From contig OZ035960.1 in NCBI GenBank assembly GCA_964034945.1, forward strand, positions 45,204,502-45,268,501: a DNA stretch of 64,000 nt. The letters run 5' to 3'. Source of the DNA: Chrysopilus asiliformis. Taxonomy: Eukaryota; Arthropoda; Insecta; Diptera; Rhagionidae. Below are positions 43,451 to 54,714 of this stretch, in pieces (positions within the stretch are counted from its first letter, which is position 1; the number at the start of each line of letters is the position of its first letter). A program made the position numbers and the translations under genes. The notes beneath the pieces were generated by a model. That model did not search any database and was not told where the DNA came from. It saw only the letters and a list, made by a program, of their open reading frames with translations.

Positions 43451-44343
43451 AAATATCAGTTGTGGTCAACACAAAACTTTCTTCTACAAAATCTATGACC
43501 CTGCGCAATTTACGCTAGAGCCCTGTCGCGTTGTCAACCTAAGACGACCTCCCAATAAATTCTTGGTCTATTCAAAAATATCAAAAACGTACAAAATTTG
43601 AGATAACTTGAGAACTGTAAAAGATACGGTAAATGGCAAAAATGTAGAAAATGTTAACATCTTTAATTATTCTTTTAACTGATTTGTCGAAAAACCGTTA
43701 GTTTGCAAATTATTCGCAAAAATATGATTTTTTACATATTAATGAAAATATCTCAATAACGGTAAAAGATAACGGATAACGGTAAGAAACAAAATTGTGC
43801 AGAATGCCATTCTCATTAATTCACTTCATACATTCAGTCAGCAAAAACCCGTTAGTTTTCGAGATAATCGCAAAAAACTGTTTTTTTGGAAATAACGGTT
43901 TATCTCGATAACAGGTGGAGATATCGAGTTATAGCTAAAGACAAAAGTGTGGGAAATTTTATTTTCTCCAAGTTTTGTCATACTTAAGGTCACTAAAAAA
44001 CGCGTAGTTTGGGAGTAAATCGAGAAAAACGAAATTGCGATTTTTGAAAAACCGCCATTTTGGATACTTCCGGTTAACAGATTTCCACCAAAAGTTGATA
44101 GGATCGTCCCATTTCAGGACCCAACATGCCTATAAAATTTCATGGCGCTAGCTCTATTAGTTTTTGAGAAATCTTGTACACAGACTGACAGACTGACAGA
44201 CAGACTGACAGACAGAAAGACATTTTTTAAATATGACTCCAATCGACTCAGGAGTGATCGGGAAATGTTTTTTAGGCAAAATTAAGAGGTCGAAATTTTT
44301 CATGAATACAATACTTTATTATACTCCGTAGAAGAAAGTAAAA
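43451..44343 (-). repeat. dispersed repeat family A, copy A3
   Basis: Reverse copy, closely matching A7 (59274-60229) and A1. On plus it runs from AATATCAGTTGTGGTCAACA and ACTTTCTTCTACAAAATC to GTAGAAGAAAGTAAAAA. It includes the CAGACTGACAGACAGACTGA tract (few units) and many ATAACGGTAA words. It is inserted in the Harbinger-like remnant. Confidence 0.85.
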
Positions 44344-44599
44344 ATATGGGTGAAAAATTGGATAAGAAAGCGACAATCGACCAGCATAACACAAACATTG
44401 TTGCACGAAAAACACTTTTTTTCTATATAAAAAGTTACTTTTAAACTCAAAACAACGAAACAAATTCTCGTTCCCACAAAATAATTCCCTGAAATGTCAA
44501 AATTCGTCTCCGGAGACCAAGAGATAGATATCAAAACGTTTTGAAGACCGGAGACGCATTAAAGAGACTCCAAAAAACAACGGATATTCGGAAAACACA

Positions 44600-44925
44600 T
44601 AATAACGGGAAAGGATATTCGCATTATCCGTACAGGACATTTCGTTAGGATTTTTGAAATTGTAACGCCGGATTCGTGATCAGCGACCCCGAAAACCCCT
44701 GAGTGAAACTTTTCAGCCTCCTATTGAGCAGGATTTATGGTGAAAATCACGGTTTAAAAACACCCAAACCCCCTTTTTCCCCCCGTTTACCACCTTAGCG
44801 GTAAAATTTCGGAAAACACCGCCTTAGTGAGCGCCTACGTGATGGTTGGGACATACTGTGAAAGTTTCAAGTTTCTAGCTTCAGGGATTTGGGCTGGGCG
44901 TTGACAAGTCAGTCAGTCTGTCAAT
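44600..44925 (+). repeat. dispersed repeat family C, copy C3
   Basis: Contains GGATTCGTGATCAGCGACC, CAGCCTCCTATTGAGC, a long C-run and GGGATTTGGGCTGGGCGTTG, in the order seen in C1 and C2. It lies in the intron downstream of DNAJC7 exon 2. The open frame reading through it from that exon is not coding. Confidence 0.6.
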
Positions 44926-45029
44926 AAGGTTAAACGATTTTATTTCGAAATTCCATAACATAATATGAAGGCAAACTCCAAATTTGTGAATTATTTTAGA
45001 TGTAATAATATTTCGCTCACACCACTTAC

Positions 45030-46321
45030 CCATTTGTTCATCGACCATATCCTGTCCATTATCGAAGCGCATCTTTTTATGTGGATCAGATAGGATGGCA
45101 TACGCTTCACCAACCTCCTTAAATTTAAGCTCCTGCTCCTTTTTATCGCCATCTGATGAGCTGGCATGTCGATCTGGATGATGAACGAGTGCTTTTTTCC
45201 TGTACGCTTTCTTAATTTCTTCATCAGATGCATTTTTACCAACTCCCAAGATTTTATAATAATCCTTTCGTTTCGATTTTTTGAGCGCAAATTTGGCATC
45301 ACGCAAAAGTCCTTTAATCTCTGACGTTTTCTGTATTTTCAATGCAGATTCATAGTCTTTTACACAATCATCGAATTTCTCCAAGTCCTTATAGCATCTA
45401 GCACGTAGTAGGATTGCCTTAAGGTATGTGGCATTTATTTCTAAAACTTTGGTGCAATCAGTGACAGCGTCACGTAAATTACCCAACTTTGAATTAACTA
45501 AAGCTCGATTATAGTATAGTTTGCTATTGATATCAGTGTTCAACGGATCAATTTCAAGTGCTTCAGCGTATAGACTTTGAGCTTCACGAAACTTTCCCGA
45601 TTTGAAGAGTACGTTGCCCTTTTCTTTCTTATCTTTAAGCAATTTCGATTTGACGCGCATACTCTTCGCTTTCGCATGATCTGGATCCAATTGTAATGCT
45701 CGTTCGAAATGCAATATTCCCTTATCCAAATTATCACTATAATAGAGGCAAAGGCCACGTACATAGGTGGCATCAGCAGATGTTGTATCAATTTTCATTG
45801 CTGTTACGGCTATGTCGCCGGCCTCCTCTATTCGCCCCAAAAACGCTAGACATTCGGCCTTAAGCAATTTGTATTTAAGGCAGGCGGGTGCAATTTTCAG
45901 TGCGCTATCCAAAAAGAAAACCACAGTCCGATAATTCTCTTTCTCATAGATATTTTGAATTTTTTGTTCTAAATGGCGCAGCTGTGTGCAACTCTGTTGT
46001 TCGGGATATGTTTTCTGTGGATCCAACTCTAATAATCGCTGGATCGCCTGCTCAGTACCAATGATATCCCCAACAGCTAAACAACATTTTGCTATCCGAA
46101 CGTATCCCTTCTCGAAGCCATCATCGAGTTGAACAGACGTTCGGGCATCATGCAATGCTGATTTGTAATCACCAAGCATCATATGGCAGGCAGAACGATT
46201 TCCATAGTAAGCAGCCGAATCTGGACACAATGAGATGGCATCCGCGTAGAGTTTCAAAGCTGACTGATAGTTTTGTGCCTTGTATTGATCATTTCCTAAA
46301 TTCTTCTTCTCCTCAGCAATT
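45030..46321 (-). CDS. DNAJC7: DNAJC7/TPR2 co-chaperone, main exon
   Basis: Encodes the TPR repeats and J domain of a cytosolic co-chaperone that links HSP70 and HSP90 and recycles clients between them. The exon starts after TTTTAG (46322) and ends ACAAATGG|GTAAGT at 45030. TPR units start at [20 protein letters not shown] and [20 protein letters not shown] and continue through [20 protein letters not shown] and [19 protein letters not shown]. The J domain begins [20 protein letters not shown] near residue 383 and keeps the catalytic HPD (ALVHHPDRH, near residue 411). With exon 1 it makes 463 complete codons plus one base. Vertebrate DNAJC7 is about 494 residues, so only the short aromatic/Gly-rich tail is missing; I found no exon for it below 45 kb. 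Residues translated past the donor (KWCERN...) are intronic. Confidence 0.93.
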
Positions 46322-47595
46322 CTAAAAGAAAAAAAATCAATGAATTTAACTGTCGAATTATTTTGATTCCTAGAAAGAGTAAAAGACATTACAAAAAATA
46401 TCTGACATTTTCACGCGATATTTTTTGCTAGCCAAAAATATAGGAAGGTGAACAGAAACGCGAAAAAAATCAATAACCTTTAAGTGTCGAAAACAACCAG
46501 AAAAGGAAGATCCCACGCGTTCGCTTCATTCGAAAGGTAAATTGTTTGACTTCAAATTGACACGAAATAAAACAAAACAAGACTGCTATATCCACGAAAT
46601 AAATGATAATCTGGCGTGTGTTCCATGGTCGCTAGCTACTACTGCGTGACTAAATGCCGGTGACGCAGTGACACATTCTAAGCTACCGCTTACCTCTCTC
46701 GCTTTCTGTGGGGTAAGTAACTGGCAACTAACGACTTTTTGAGTTATTGACCCACACGAAGTCTGACTATTTTAACTGAACGAGGTCAGCGAGCTTTCTT
46801 TTTGGCAATAATCTTACATTAATTATTGTCGGAGGAAGAATTATTATTCTTTCGGTAAGATTCTTATTTCTTGCGCAATAAAAAAAAAACACACACACAT
46901 CAAGTGGATAATATTTCGACATTTAGACAACATCCATGCAATCTTTATTCGAATGACTAATCTTATCGAAACTTGCTTTATTGTTAAATCTTTACTAGAC
47001 TATTGAAAAATTATGTTTAGTCATTTGATAAAAATTATTAAAAATAAATTCCTGACTAGAGTAAAAATTCTAAGAACCAAAATTAGTTGTGAAAGAGGTG
47101 AGATCAACTAATTATTTAATGAATCTGACTTTAAATTATTATAGGGAAATTCCTACTTTTTTATTTTCTGCTGCCTGCACCTACCGTTTTTTTTTCGAAC
47201 TCCAAACCCATAACTTGATCGACTCAAACTTTGTCTATTCCAAGTCTATTCCTCTTCTTTCGTTGAATAATTTAAATTAAAAGAAAAAATCGTTTCGAGC
47301 ACACGCACCCATCATTGATTGTCTTTGGCTCGCGCACATCTTAAAGTTTGTGTCGATCAAGTGGGCAGAGTTTGTATATATTACGAGAGGAGATTTTTTT
47401 TATAGTTCAGCCAGAGCTTCGGGGTCCAGGATGGTAAACAAAAAGCAAAACTGAGAGAATATTTTATTATTTTGGAATTTCGTTTTTTTAAAACTCTTCT
47501 ATAACAAATCGGTTTAGCTTAAATTTATTTCAAAAAGGGTATTGGTCCAAGATTTTAATCTTTAAACTCGCTCTAAACTGGTTTTAATCTAACAC
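46322..47595 (-). other. DNAJC7 intron 1, proximal part
   Basis: No repeat family recognised here. Plus-strand ORF 46089-46325 is antisense to the exon and is not a gene. The whole intron runs from 46322 to 54616, if the exon 1 assignment is right. Confidence 0.45.
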
Positions 47596-48150
47596 AGAAT
47601 TCAAACATAACAAAAGCTATAATTGCCAAACTGGCAATCATTGGAGACCCGTATGGTGATATTCGTATCAAAATTCCAACAGTTATACCAAAATTCCACT
47701 TTGAAGTCAAACTTTCCAATAAATTTTTTTTTAAATTTATTCCAATCGGATTTTGATGTATGGGAGTTTTATGTAGAATCATATCCTAAATAACTTTTGT
47801 TCTTGGAGTTTTTTGATAAGATGCACCGTTTTTGAGATATTCACAAAAAACGATTTCGTTCGTATGGGGGGGTACCCCCCTAATGGCCCATTTTTACCCA
47901 TCAACAAACTTAGCCTTGCATTTTACGAAAAACGAATCTGCGTAAAATTTCAAGTCTCTAGCTCAATCCGTACGCCCGCAATCCGCGCCACAGACGGACG
48001 GACGGACAGAAAGACGGACATGCAAAATTCATTTTTTTTTTTATCATTCTAAACACATTGGGGTAACTCATTTTTGTGTGTGATGACGGGATCTTGGCGT
48101 TACAAACGGTAAGGCAAATTTAATATACCCTTTGGTTTCACCATACGGGT
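47596..48150 (+). mobile_element. repeat family B, copy B1
   Basis: Inverted ends ACCCGTATGGTGA (47647) and TCACCATACGGGT (to 48150). About 50 bp outside the left one (ATAACAAAAGCTATAATTGC) is also shared with copy B3 at 63618, so the true left end is near 47596-47608. Internal marks are TATGGGGGGGTACCCCCC, TCTAGCTCAATCCGTACGCC, a GACGGACGGACGGACAG tract and GTTACAAACGGTAAGGC. Non-coding. Confidence 0.75.
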
Positions 48151-48212
48151 ATAAAAACGACATTTTTTTGCAATATTGGTTAGGCTGTTTTTGGATAAGA
48201 ACAAAATACCAG

Positions 48213-48454
48213 GGGCCTTATTCTAGAACTCGTACCCAGTCAAATTTCTACCGAGTGGTACAAAAAGCGATTCTTGAACTCGGAAACGAGCGATCTCTCT
48301 TAAAAGATAGTTTCAGATTCATGTTGACCTCACTCGGCAGGCTAAACGTCACCGAGTATTTACTCGCAAGAAATCGCTCGTTTCCGAGTTCAAGAATCGC
48401 TTTTTGTAGCACTCGGTAGAGATTTGACTCGGTACGAGTTCTAGAATAAGGCCC
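48213..48454. mobile_element. 242-bp palindromic MITE with CAG duplication
   Basis: GGGCCTTATTCTAGAACTCG and its complement form arms that stay similar for about 90 bp each (words TTTCTACCGAGTG, AAGCGATTCTTGAACTCGG). CAG lies outside both ends (48210-48212 and 48455-48457). A 3-bp CAG duplication with GGGCC ends fits a Harbinger-related MITE. It inserted exactly three bases inside the hAT-type terminus. Confidence 0.85.
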
Positions 48455-48924
48455 CAGGGCTATCTGCCATTTTTCTGGGTTTTGTGGGTTTAACCCACTT
48501 TTAAAAAACCCAAAACATTTTCTTTTTGCATTTCTCCAAAATGGCTTCGAACTTTTCAATTTTACAAGTTATGTTTTTTTTTTGCAAAACTTGCATTCCG
48601 CACCCTTTTTTGTTTCATTTCCAACTCTTTCGGATTTTATCACCACATATTTCCACTCAGACGCCATTGATCTTCCTCCATGGGCACTCATTTTTCTAAA
48701 AATTCAAATCGGATTCTTTAATCTTCGTCACGATTCAAGAAAGTTGACACGGAATAATCGCTTAAGTCAATTTTCATGTGAAGCTAAAATATTCTTTTTG
48801 CAGGTTCAAATACAGTTCAAATTGAAAATATACTTAACTCGACTTAAAGGGTTATTCCTTGTGGCCACAGAATTAATTGTGCGCCGTCATCGATCTGTTA
48901 AACATATTGGGGTTGTCGTTTCTA

Positions 48925-49289
48925 GATCCTTAATAACTTTTGTTCTTGTACTCCTTTGATAAGATGCACCGTTTTTGAGATATTCGCAAAAAACGTTTTC
49001 GTTCGTATGGGGGGTACCCCCCATTTTTACCCATCAACAAACTTAGCCTTGCATTTTACGAAAAACGAATCTGCGTAAAATTTCAAGTCTCTAGCTCAAT
49101 CCGTACGCCCGCAATCCGCGCCACAGACGGACGGACGGACAGAAAGACGGACATGCAAAATTCAATTTTTTTATCATTCTAAACACACTGGTGTAACTCA
49201 TTTTTGTGTGTGATGACGGGATCTTGGCGTTACAAACGGTAAGGCAAATTTAATATACCCTTTGGTTTCACCATACGGGTATAAAAAAC
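48925..49289 (+). mobile_element. repeat family B, copy B2 (5'-truncated)
   Basis: Matches the right half of B1 almost base for base: GATAAGATGCACCGTTTTTG, GGGGGTACCCCCC, CCGTACGCCCGCAATCC, and the right terminus CACCATACGGGTATAAAA. The left terminus is missing. Nested in the hAT-type element. Confidence 0.8.
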
Positions 49290-49358
49290 AGTAAAACCCA
49301 TGGGTAGTGAGTGGGTTTTTGTAGAAACCTTGGGTTTTTTCACAACCCTGCAAAATAC

Positions 49359-50528
49359 ACATACACTAAATACTAAATTTAGCGAACTATTATGGAAATA
49401 AAATGCCATGCTAAAGAACTAATTGTACTAATTATCCTCCCTTTTCCCGTTTCATGATTAGAATGTTTATCCCTGTTTGACCCAATAGAATTCGCAGTTG
49501 CCGAAAAATAGAGTGAGTTGTGTTGAACAATTTGACGAAATTATTCCTAATCATCTCGACCTGCTAGAATTACAATATTTTATAATTTTCAGTTGCTCCC
49601 ACATACGGTGCAAAAAACACCGTTTCGAATCACAATTTTCCTCTTCATAAATACCACCTAATGTAAGATTCGAATGTAAAAAAAATTCTAATTGAAATTT
49701 TAAATTAAAGAAATCTATTTTACCTTGGAATACCCATGAAATGAAATTCACTAATAGCAACGAATATTAATTATGGCCTTGTAAATCAAATACAATTATT
49801 GAGCATAATACGACCTCTGTACTCATTAAACGCTAACTTGTTAAATCCCATCATGGTCAAATAAAATAATGGAATACTCAAATTTAAGAAAAAAAACTCA
49901 CACGACCATCCATGAAATTTCCGTAGAAAACTTTAGAAGAACTTTTTTTTCGTTTTCATCTAATTAAAATTATGTCACTGTCGTGTAAATCGAAGAAAAA
50001 TGTTCTGTGGCTATGAAAAAAAAATCATCTAAAAACTCCTAATTGAAGTGCTAATAATGACAACAATGTTCAAATCAATGTTAACTAAAATTGTTTAGAA
50101 ATACTATTTGATTACCAAGTGAGTTTCTTACAGTTAAGGTTGAAAAAAATAAAACGAAATTTTCAAATTTGGAAAAGGTCTCGAATGAAAAAATCCTTTG
50201 AAAGGGGAAAAAAACCAATTACCGACATTTGATACATTCGATATTGGATTTTTTTTGTGTGTTATTACATCCAAATCTGACGGTAGTTTGGCAGGGTCAA
50301 CTCTAGTTTTTCCTCGACTTTCCCTTGACGGCGAAAAATTTTCTAATAAATTTTCCAGCATATTTTTTCTGGATAACTGAAGAAATTTTATTACTTTTTA
50401 GTACCTACCATCTGCGAGCTACAAATTTTTAGAAAGTTAAATTTTTTGAACAATAATAATAATTTTCTATACTTAACTTAAAAACCGTTACCCTTATCAC
50501 TTTTATCTTGTAGAGTGATCATATTTTA
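49359..50528 (-). other. DNAJC7 intron 1, middle part
   Basis: No repeat family or ORF with recognisable content. AT-rich intron sequence. Confidence 0.45.
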
Positions 50529-51455
50529 ATTTTCTTATACGAAGTATAATACAGTATTGCATTCATGAAAAATTTCGGCAGCTTAATTTTGCCTAACACA
50601 GCCTTTACACGCGTCTGTAGAGCTGACACAGTCACTGACACAGTCTCGTGTAAATGCTTACTGGCGCTGACAAGTCTGTACTGACGGGACATTTTTGTAG
50701 TCAGTACAGACATGCCAGTAATTTGACATTTCAGACTTCTAAGATGGCGGAAAATGAAGAATTTGAGGTAAATCTATTAAATTATTATGAATTCACTGTT
50801 TTTAATTATTTTTTTTTTACTTTTAGAACCCTCAGACTGGGGAAAGAAGACTAACTAGGAACGAGACAATTAAAATAATGAAGCATACGAGCAAAATTCA
50901 TGCCTCTGAAATACGAGGGACTGTAGCTGTGTTACAAACGAAGTCATTTTGAAAATGAACTGGCTGCCAGTTCACTAAATGTCTTCTAATTCGTTGTCAG
51001 TAATTTGACATTTGGAGTCTGTGCTACTGACAGACTTTATAGTTGCGTGTAAAGGCCGGGTAAGAAACATTTCTCAAGCCGATTGAAGTTATATTATAAA
51101 TATGTTTGTATGTCAATCTGTGAGTCTGTCAGACTGTCAGTCTGTCTATCAGTCAGTCTGTCAGTCTGTGCACAAGATTTTTCAAAAACTAATACACCTA
51201 GAGCCATGAAATTTTATTGGATTGGGACGATCCTATCAATCCATTAATCCGAAGTTAACCAAAATCGCGGTATAAAAAAAAAATTTTTGCGAATTGTTTG
51301 AAAAAAAACACAGGAAAAATAAAAGATATTAAAATTATCTACATTTTTTTCTTTCGTAGTAAACCGTTATCGAGATATTTCAGATTTAGTAAACTATGAA
51401 TTTTAAATTTTTATATAAACTTTTTTTATGAAACCTCAAACGCTACCTGTATCGG
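50529..51455 (+). repeat. dispersed repeat family A, copy A4 (interrupted)
   Basis: Left piece 50529-50596 (TTTCTTATACGAAGTATAAT through TTTTGCCTAA), resuming at 51061 with GAAACATTTCTCAAGCCGAT, CAGTCTGTCAGTCTGTGC, CACCTAGAGCCATGAAAT and worn TACCGTTATCGAG text. The gap is exactly a Harbinger-type MITE. Confidence 0.8.
50597..51060. mobile_element. 464-bp PIF/Harbinger-type element, TAA duplication
   Basis: CACAGCCTTTACACGCGTCT at the left and, reverse-complemented, CCCGGCCTTTACACGCAACT at the right. TAA flanks both (50594-50596 and 51061-51063). Inside, ATGGCGGAAAATGAAGAATT is followed by a donor-like AGGTAAAT and an acceptor-like TTTTTACTTTTAG. This may be a remnant of a spliced Myb/MADF-type accessory gene. 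The TGACAGTCTG-like words near the ends repeat. Confidence 0.75.
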
Positions 51456-51884
51456 TCCAACTTTTCCGGTAATAATCAAATACCTGCCCACTCTGTAACT
51501 TTAACTATGGCCATAATACAATAGCCTTATGAATAGTAATCATACTAAAGAGTTTGGCAAAAGAAATATTAATCGATTTGTATTTTCACACCAGAAAACT
51601 TATGAAATCTTTTTGTCTGTTAAATCGATTAAATTCTGTGTGTGAAAATCGAACCACTTGCTATCTCCATCGCATTAGTTTATCTTGACTGGGTCCGGAC
51701 CGATAATACACAATCAATGTTACGCTTACAATGAATATTTATTAAACTATGCCTAACAACAACACACAAACAAACAAACAAACAAATTCATGCATTTAGA
51801 GCAAGTTAATCACGAAGGAGATGTAAAACAAGTTTAGAAATCGTGTCGTTTATATTAATAAAAAGTGCTACACATATTGCTCAC

Positions 51885-52858
51885 AAAAAATATCTGATGT
51901 GAACAGCACATGACTTTCTTATACAAAATCTACGTTTCTGCACAATTTGCCTGACGACTAAAATATTAGTTTACATAAAAATATAATTCTTTTGTCAAAA
52001 TCTGAAATATCTCGATAACGGTAAAAGATACTGAATTACGGTAAAGGCAAAAATGTAGAAAATTTTAATACCTGCCATTAATTGTTTTTTTCGAAAAACC
52101 GTTAGCTTGTAAGCAATTCGTAAAAATAGATTTTTTTTAAATTTTTAATATGTCGATAACGGTAAAATATAATCCTAAAAGACAAAATTATAACGGTAAA
52201 AGACAAAAGTATGGCAAACATTATTCTCATCAATTCATCTCATACATTACACCACCAAAACCCAATATCTCGAGATAATCGTAAGACTGATTTTTAAAAT
52301 AACGGTATATCTCGATTACGGCTTGAGATGCACAGTTCTTGTGAAATACAAAAATGTAGGAAATTGGGTTGTCTCCAACTTTTGTCATATATAAGAGTAC
52401 TGAAAAATGCGTAGTTTCGGAGTAAACAACAAAAAACGAAATTACAATTTTTAAAAAGCTGCCATTTTGGCTACTTCCGGTCAACGGATTTCCACCAAAA
52501 GTTGACAGAATCGTCCCATTCCAGGGCCAGACATGACTGTAAATTTTCTTGGCTCTAGCTCTTTTAGTTTTTGAGAAATCTTGTACATAGACTGACAGAC
52601 TGAGTGACAGACAGCCAGACAGACAGACTGACAGACAGACTGACAGACTAGCAGACTGACAGACTGCCAGACTAACAAACTGACAGACTAACAAACTGAC
52701 AGACTAAAAAACTGACAGACTAACAAACTGACTGACAGACAGAGACATTTTTGTAAAAATGCTCCAATCGGCTCGGGAAGTGTCTTTTCTTTGGGCAAAA
52801 TTAAGAGGTCGAAATTTTTCATGAATACAATACTTTATTATACCACGTATAAGAAGGT
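51885..52858 (-). repeat. dispersed repeat family A, copy A5
   Basis: Reverse copy. On plus it opens AAATATCTGATGTGAACAGC and ACTTTCTTATACAAAATC and ends CACGTATAAGAAGGTAAAA. Its GACTGACAGA tract has grown to about 170 bp of mixed CAGACTGA/CAAACTGA units (about 52587-52740), intermediate between A1 and A2. The 154-aa antisense ORF over it is a repeat artefact. Confidence 0.85.
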
Positions 52859-54616
52859 AAAAAAATGGAAAGCGCTCCAAAGCTTACGGTTTTTGAGTTT
52901 AGGGCCATTTGCATCCGACCAAACAATGAAAAGCAATGGAAAATTGGGGGTTATGATGCAAAACGGTTAAGATAATTGAATCTTGATTGAAGTTTACAAA
53001 ATATTAAAGGTATGGTCGTGTAAGGCAGCTGCCATCACGGTCTGTCAATTTTTTCAAGTTTTCAAAGTTTTCCAAATTTTCATCACAAACCGAGAATATT
53101 TAAAAGATTATCTGTAGTTGTGTGTCTATTAAAATTCGAACACAATTTCAGTAGATTCCGAGTTATTGGAATATGGAAAATAAAATAGTAACGTATTATA
53201 GTCAATGCAATTGTATGATTGTATCATAAGTTTGCTGTATTATAAATATGTTCTTAACACCAAGAATAGCAATAATAAATAAATAAATAAAACACGCCAA
53301 ATATGTTTACGAATAGCGAAAACAAATGATTTGCTTCCTTCCGCTTCAACCTCATATACAAGTTTAAAAAAAACGCTATTACAATAATATTGAATATTGG
53401 ATTAGTCAGAAATAAACATGGGAAAAATCTTATTCAAAATTTCTACACACATTTTTTATTGTTTAGGAATTTCCAATGCCTTTGTTGTGAAATTAATGAA
53501 CATTGATTTTATCTTGAGGACTCTTAAACAGTGCGTTCAGTGTCAATAAGAAGGGAAATACATTAGAGATCGCCATTTGAATGCGCTGAGCAATAGTTTT
53601 TTTTTCAAAATAAAAGGTGAATAATATCTTTAGTTGTAAAAGTTTTGATATCTTCAATCGCTTAATGGAACAAATGAGAAGTTATTGAATTACTTAAATG
53701 TGTTTAATAAATCCGAACGAAAGGCCCGATCGATTAGACAAGATGTTGAAGTTATACAAGCATTTGACCAGCTAAACGTTTCTTCGTGTGATCTTAAAGT
53801 GGGCCATGCCACGGCAGAATAAGTTTCCAAGATGCGTGGTGGGCTCAGAGACTCTCCTCTGTTTGGTTGGTTGATTGGTCCACCCAAGTTTTCTCAAGGC
53901 CGCAGGCAATGTTTTTGTATTTTATGGCACGTTTTCATTGTGCTTCGCTATGATGGATTTATAGTCCAAGTTACCATTTTTGCTGTCCACTGCACCGAAT
54001 GGAGATGACGAAGAGTAGAAGTACCGCAAGAAAGCCATGAAATTGAAATTTTATGTGATCACCTCTGAAATGAAATCATTTTCGATCAGCGAAAAAAAAC
54101 CATCGATAAAACTGAGAATTTAGGAAGGATTTCTGGAAATTTGATTATCGAGACAAGACTAGTGGAATGAGTCACGACGGGCAAAGAGATGAGGGGTGGT
54201 TCATGTCATTGTCATTCGAGTATGGAAATACCGATACAAATTCACTGAGAAGCAAAGTTTTATGCTTTCCTATCACATTTCGATGTCTTAGCTTAGTACC
54301 TTCTTTGGATGATAAAATTTGGTTCAATGGATAACAGCCACTTCCTGTTGGAAATTTTATGCTGCGTCTAAAAGAAAACAATCTAGATTCTAGAATATTA
54401 TTGCCAATCATCCCCCTTTACAACCCCTGACCCAGAAACAATCGTTCGTTCGTTGGTCTCCGTTTTGTCGGGTCGCCATCGAATTGTTGTGCAACTCGAA
54501 AATTAATTCGACACAAATCGTAACACCAAAGCGCCGAGCCCACAAAATATGCTCCACTCATCGTTATTAAACAAATAAATTCAATGGGCAAATATTAACA
54601 TTTTGCGTGTACTTAC
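52859..54616 (-). other. DNAJC7 intron 1, distal part
   Basis: No repeat family recognised. A GC-richer patch near 53720-53900 (ORF 53690-53887) has no recognisable domain. An AATAAATAAATAAATAAA run lies at about 53273-53290. Confidence 0.45.
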
Positions 54617-54714
54617 GTTGCATTATTTTTGGGCAAGATATCGTCGGTGTCCATCATTTCTGAGGAAGAATCAGCTTCAGAATCACTTACAGTAATTGTT
54701 TCTAGCGTTTCCAT
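54617..54714 (-). CDS. DNAJC7: DNAJC7/TPR2 first coding exon (inferred)
   Basis: ATG at 54714 opens a 98-bp exon ending GCAAC|GTAAGTAC at 54617, a consensus donor. It encodes an acidic Ser/Asp-rich leader, METLETITVSDSEADSSSEM and MDTDDILPKNNA, plus two bases. Joined to exon 2 (which starts A-ATT-GCT), it completes Thr and leads straight into [11 protein letters not shown]. Phase 2 is exactly what exon 2 requires. Vertebrate DNAJC7 also starts with a short acidic leader before its first TPR. No domain identifies this exon on its own, so the link is an inference from phase, strand, composition and the lack of any other candidate. Transcription should start upstream, at coordinates above 54714. 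Confidence 0.7.

Larger units (their letters stand above)
48210..49350. mobile_element. hAT-type element with 8-bp TSD, containing two nested repeats
   Basis: CAGGGCTATC at the left (split after CAG by a MITE) and CACAACCCTG at the right, flanked by a perfect 8-bp repeat, CAAAATAC, at 48202-48209 and 49351-49358. The GGGTTTTGTGGGTTT and GTGGGTTTTTGTAGAAACC stretches near the ends are imperfect inverted partners. Family B copy B2 (48925-49289) and a 242-bp MITE (48213-48454) sit inside. Without them the element is only about 530 bp and has no transposase. Confidence 0.75.

Noticed and set aside
44881..45029. C-terminal extension of the DNAJC7 ORF past the donor
   Set aside because: The frame runs on through GTAAGT into family C repeat text; DNAJC7 proteins have a different, short tail.
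46322..46389. Upstream ATG of the DNAJC7 main ORF (MSFTLSRNQ...)
   Set aside because: Lies before a clean TTTTAG acceptor and is intronic; the exon at 54617-54714 supplies a phase-matched start.
52230..52694. 154-aa minus-strand ORF with LVCQSVSL repeats
   Set aside because: Reads through the expanded tract of family A copy A5.
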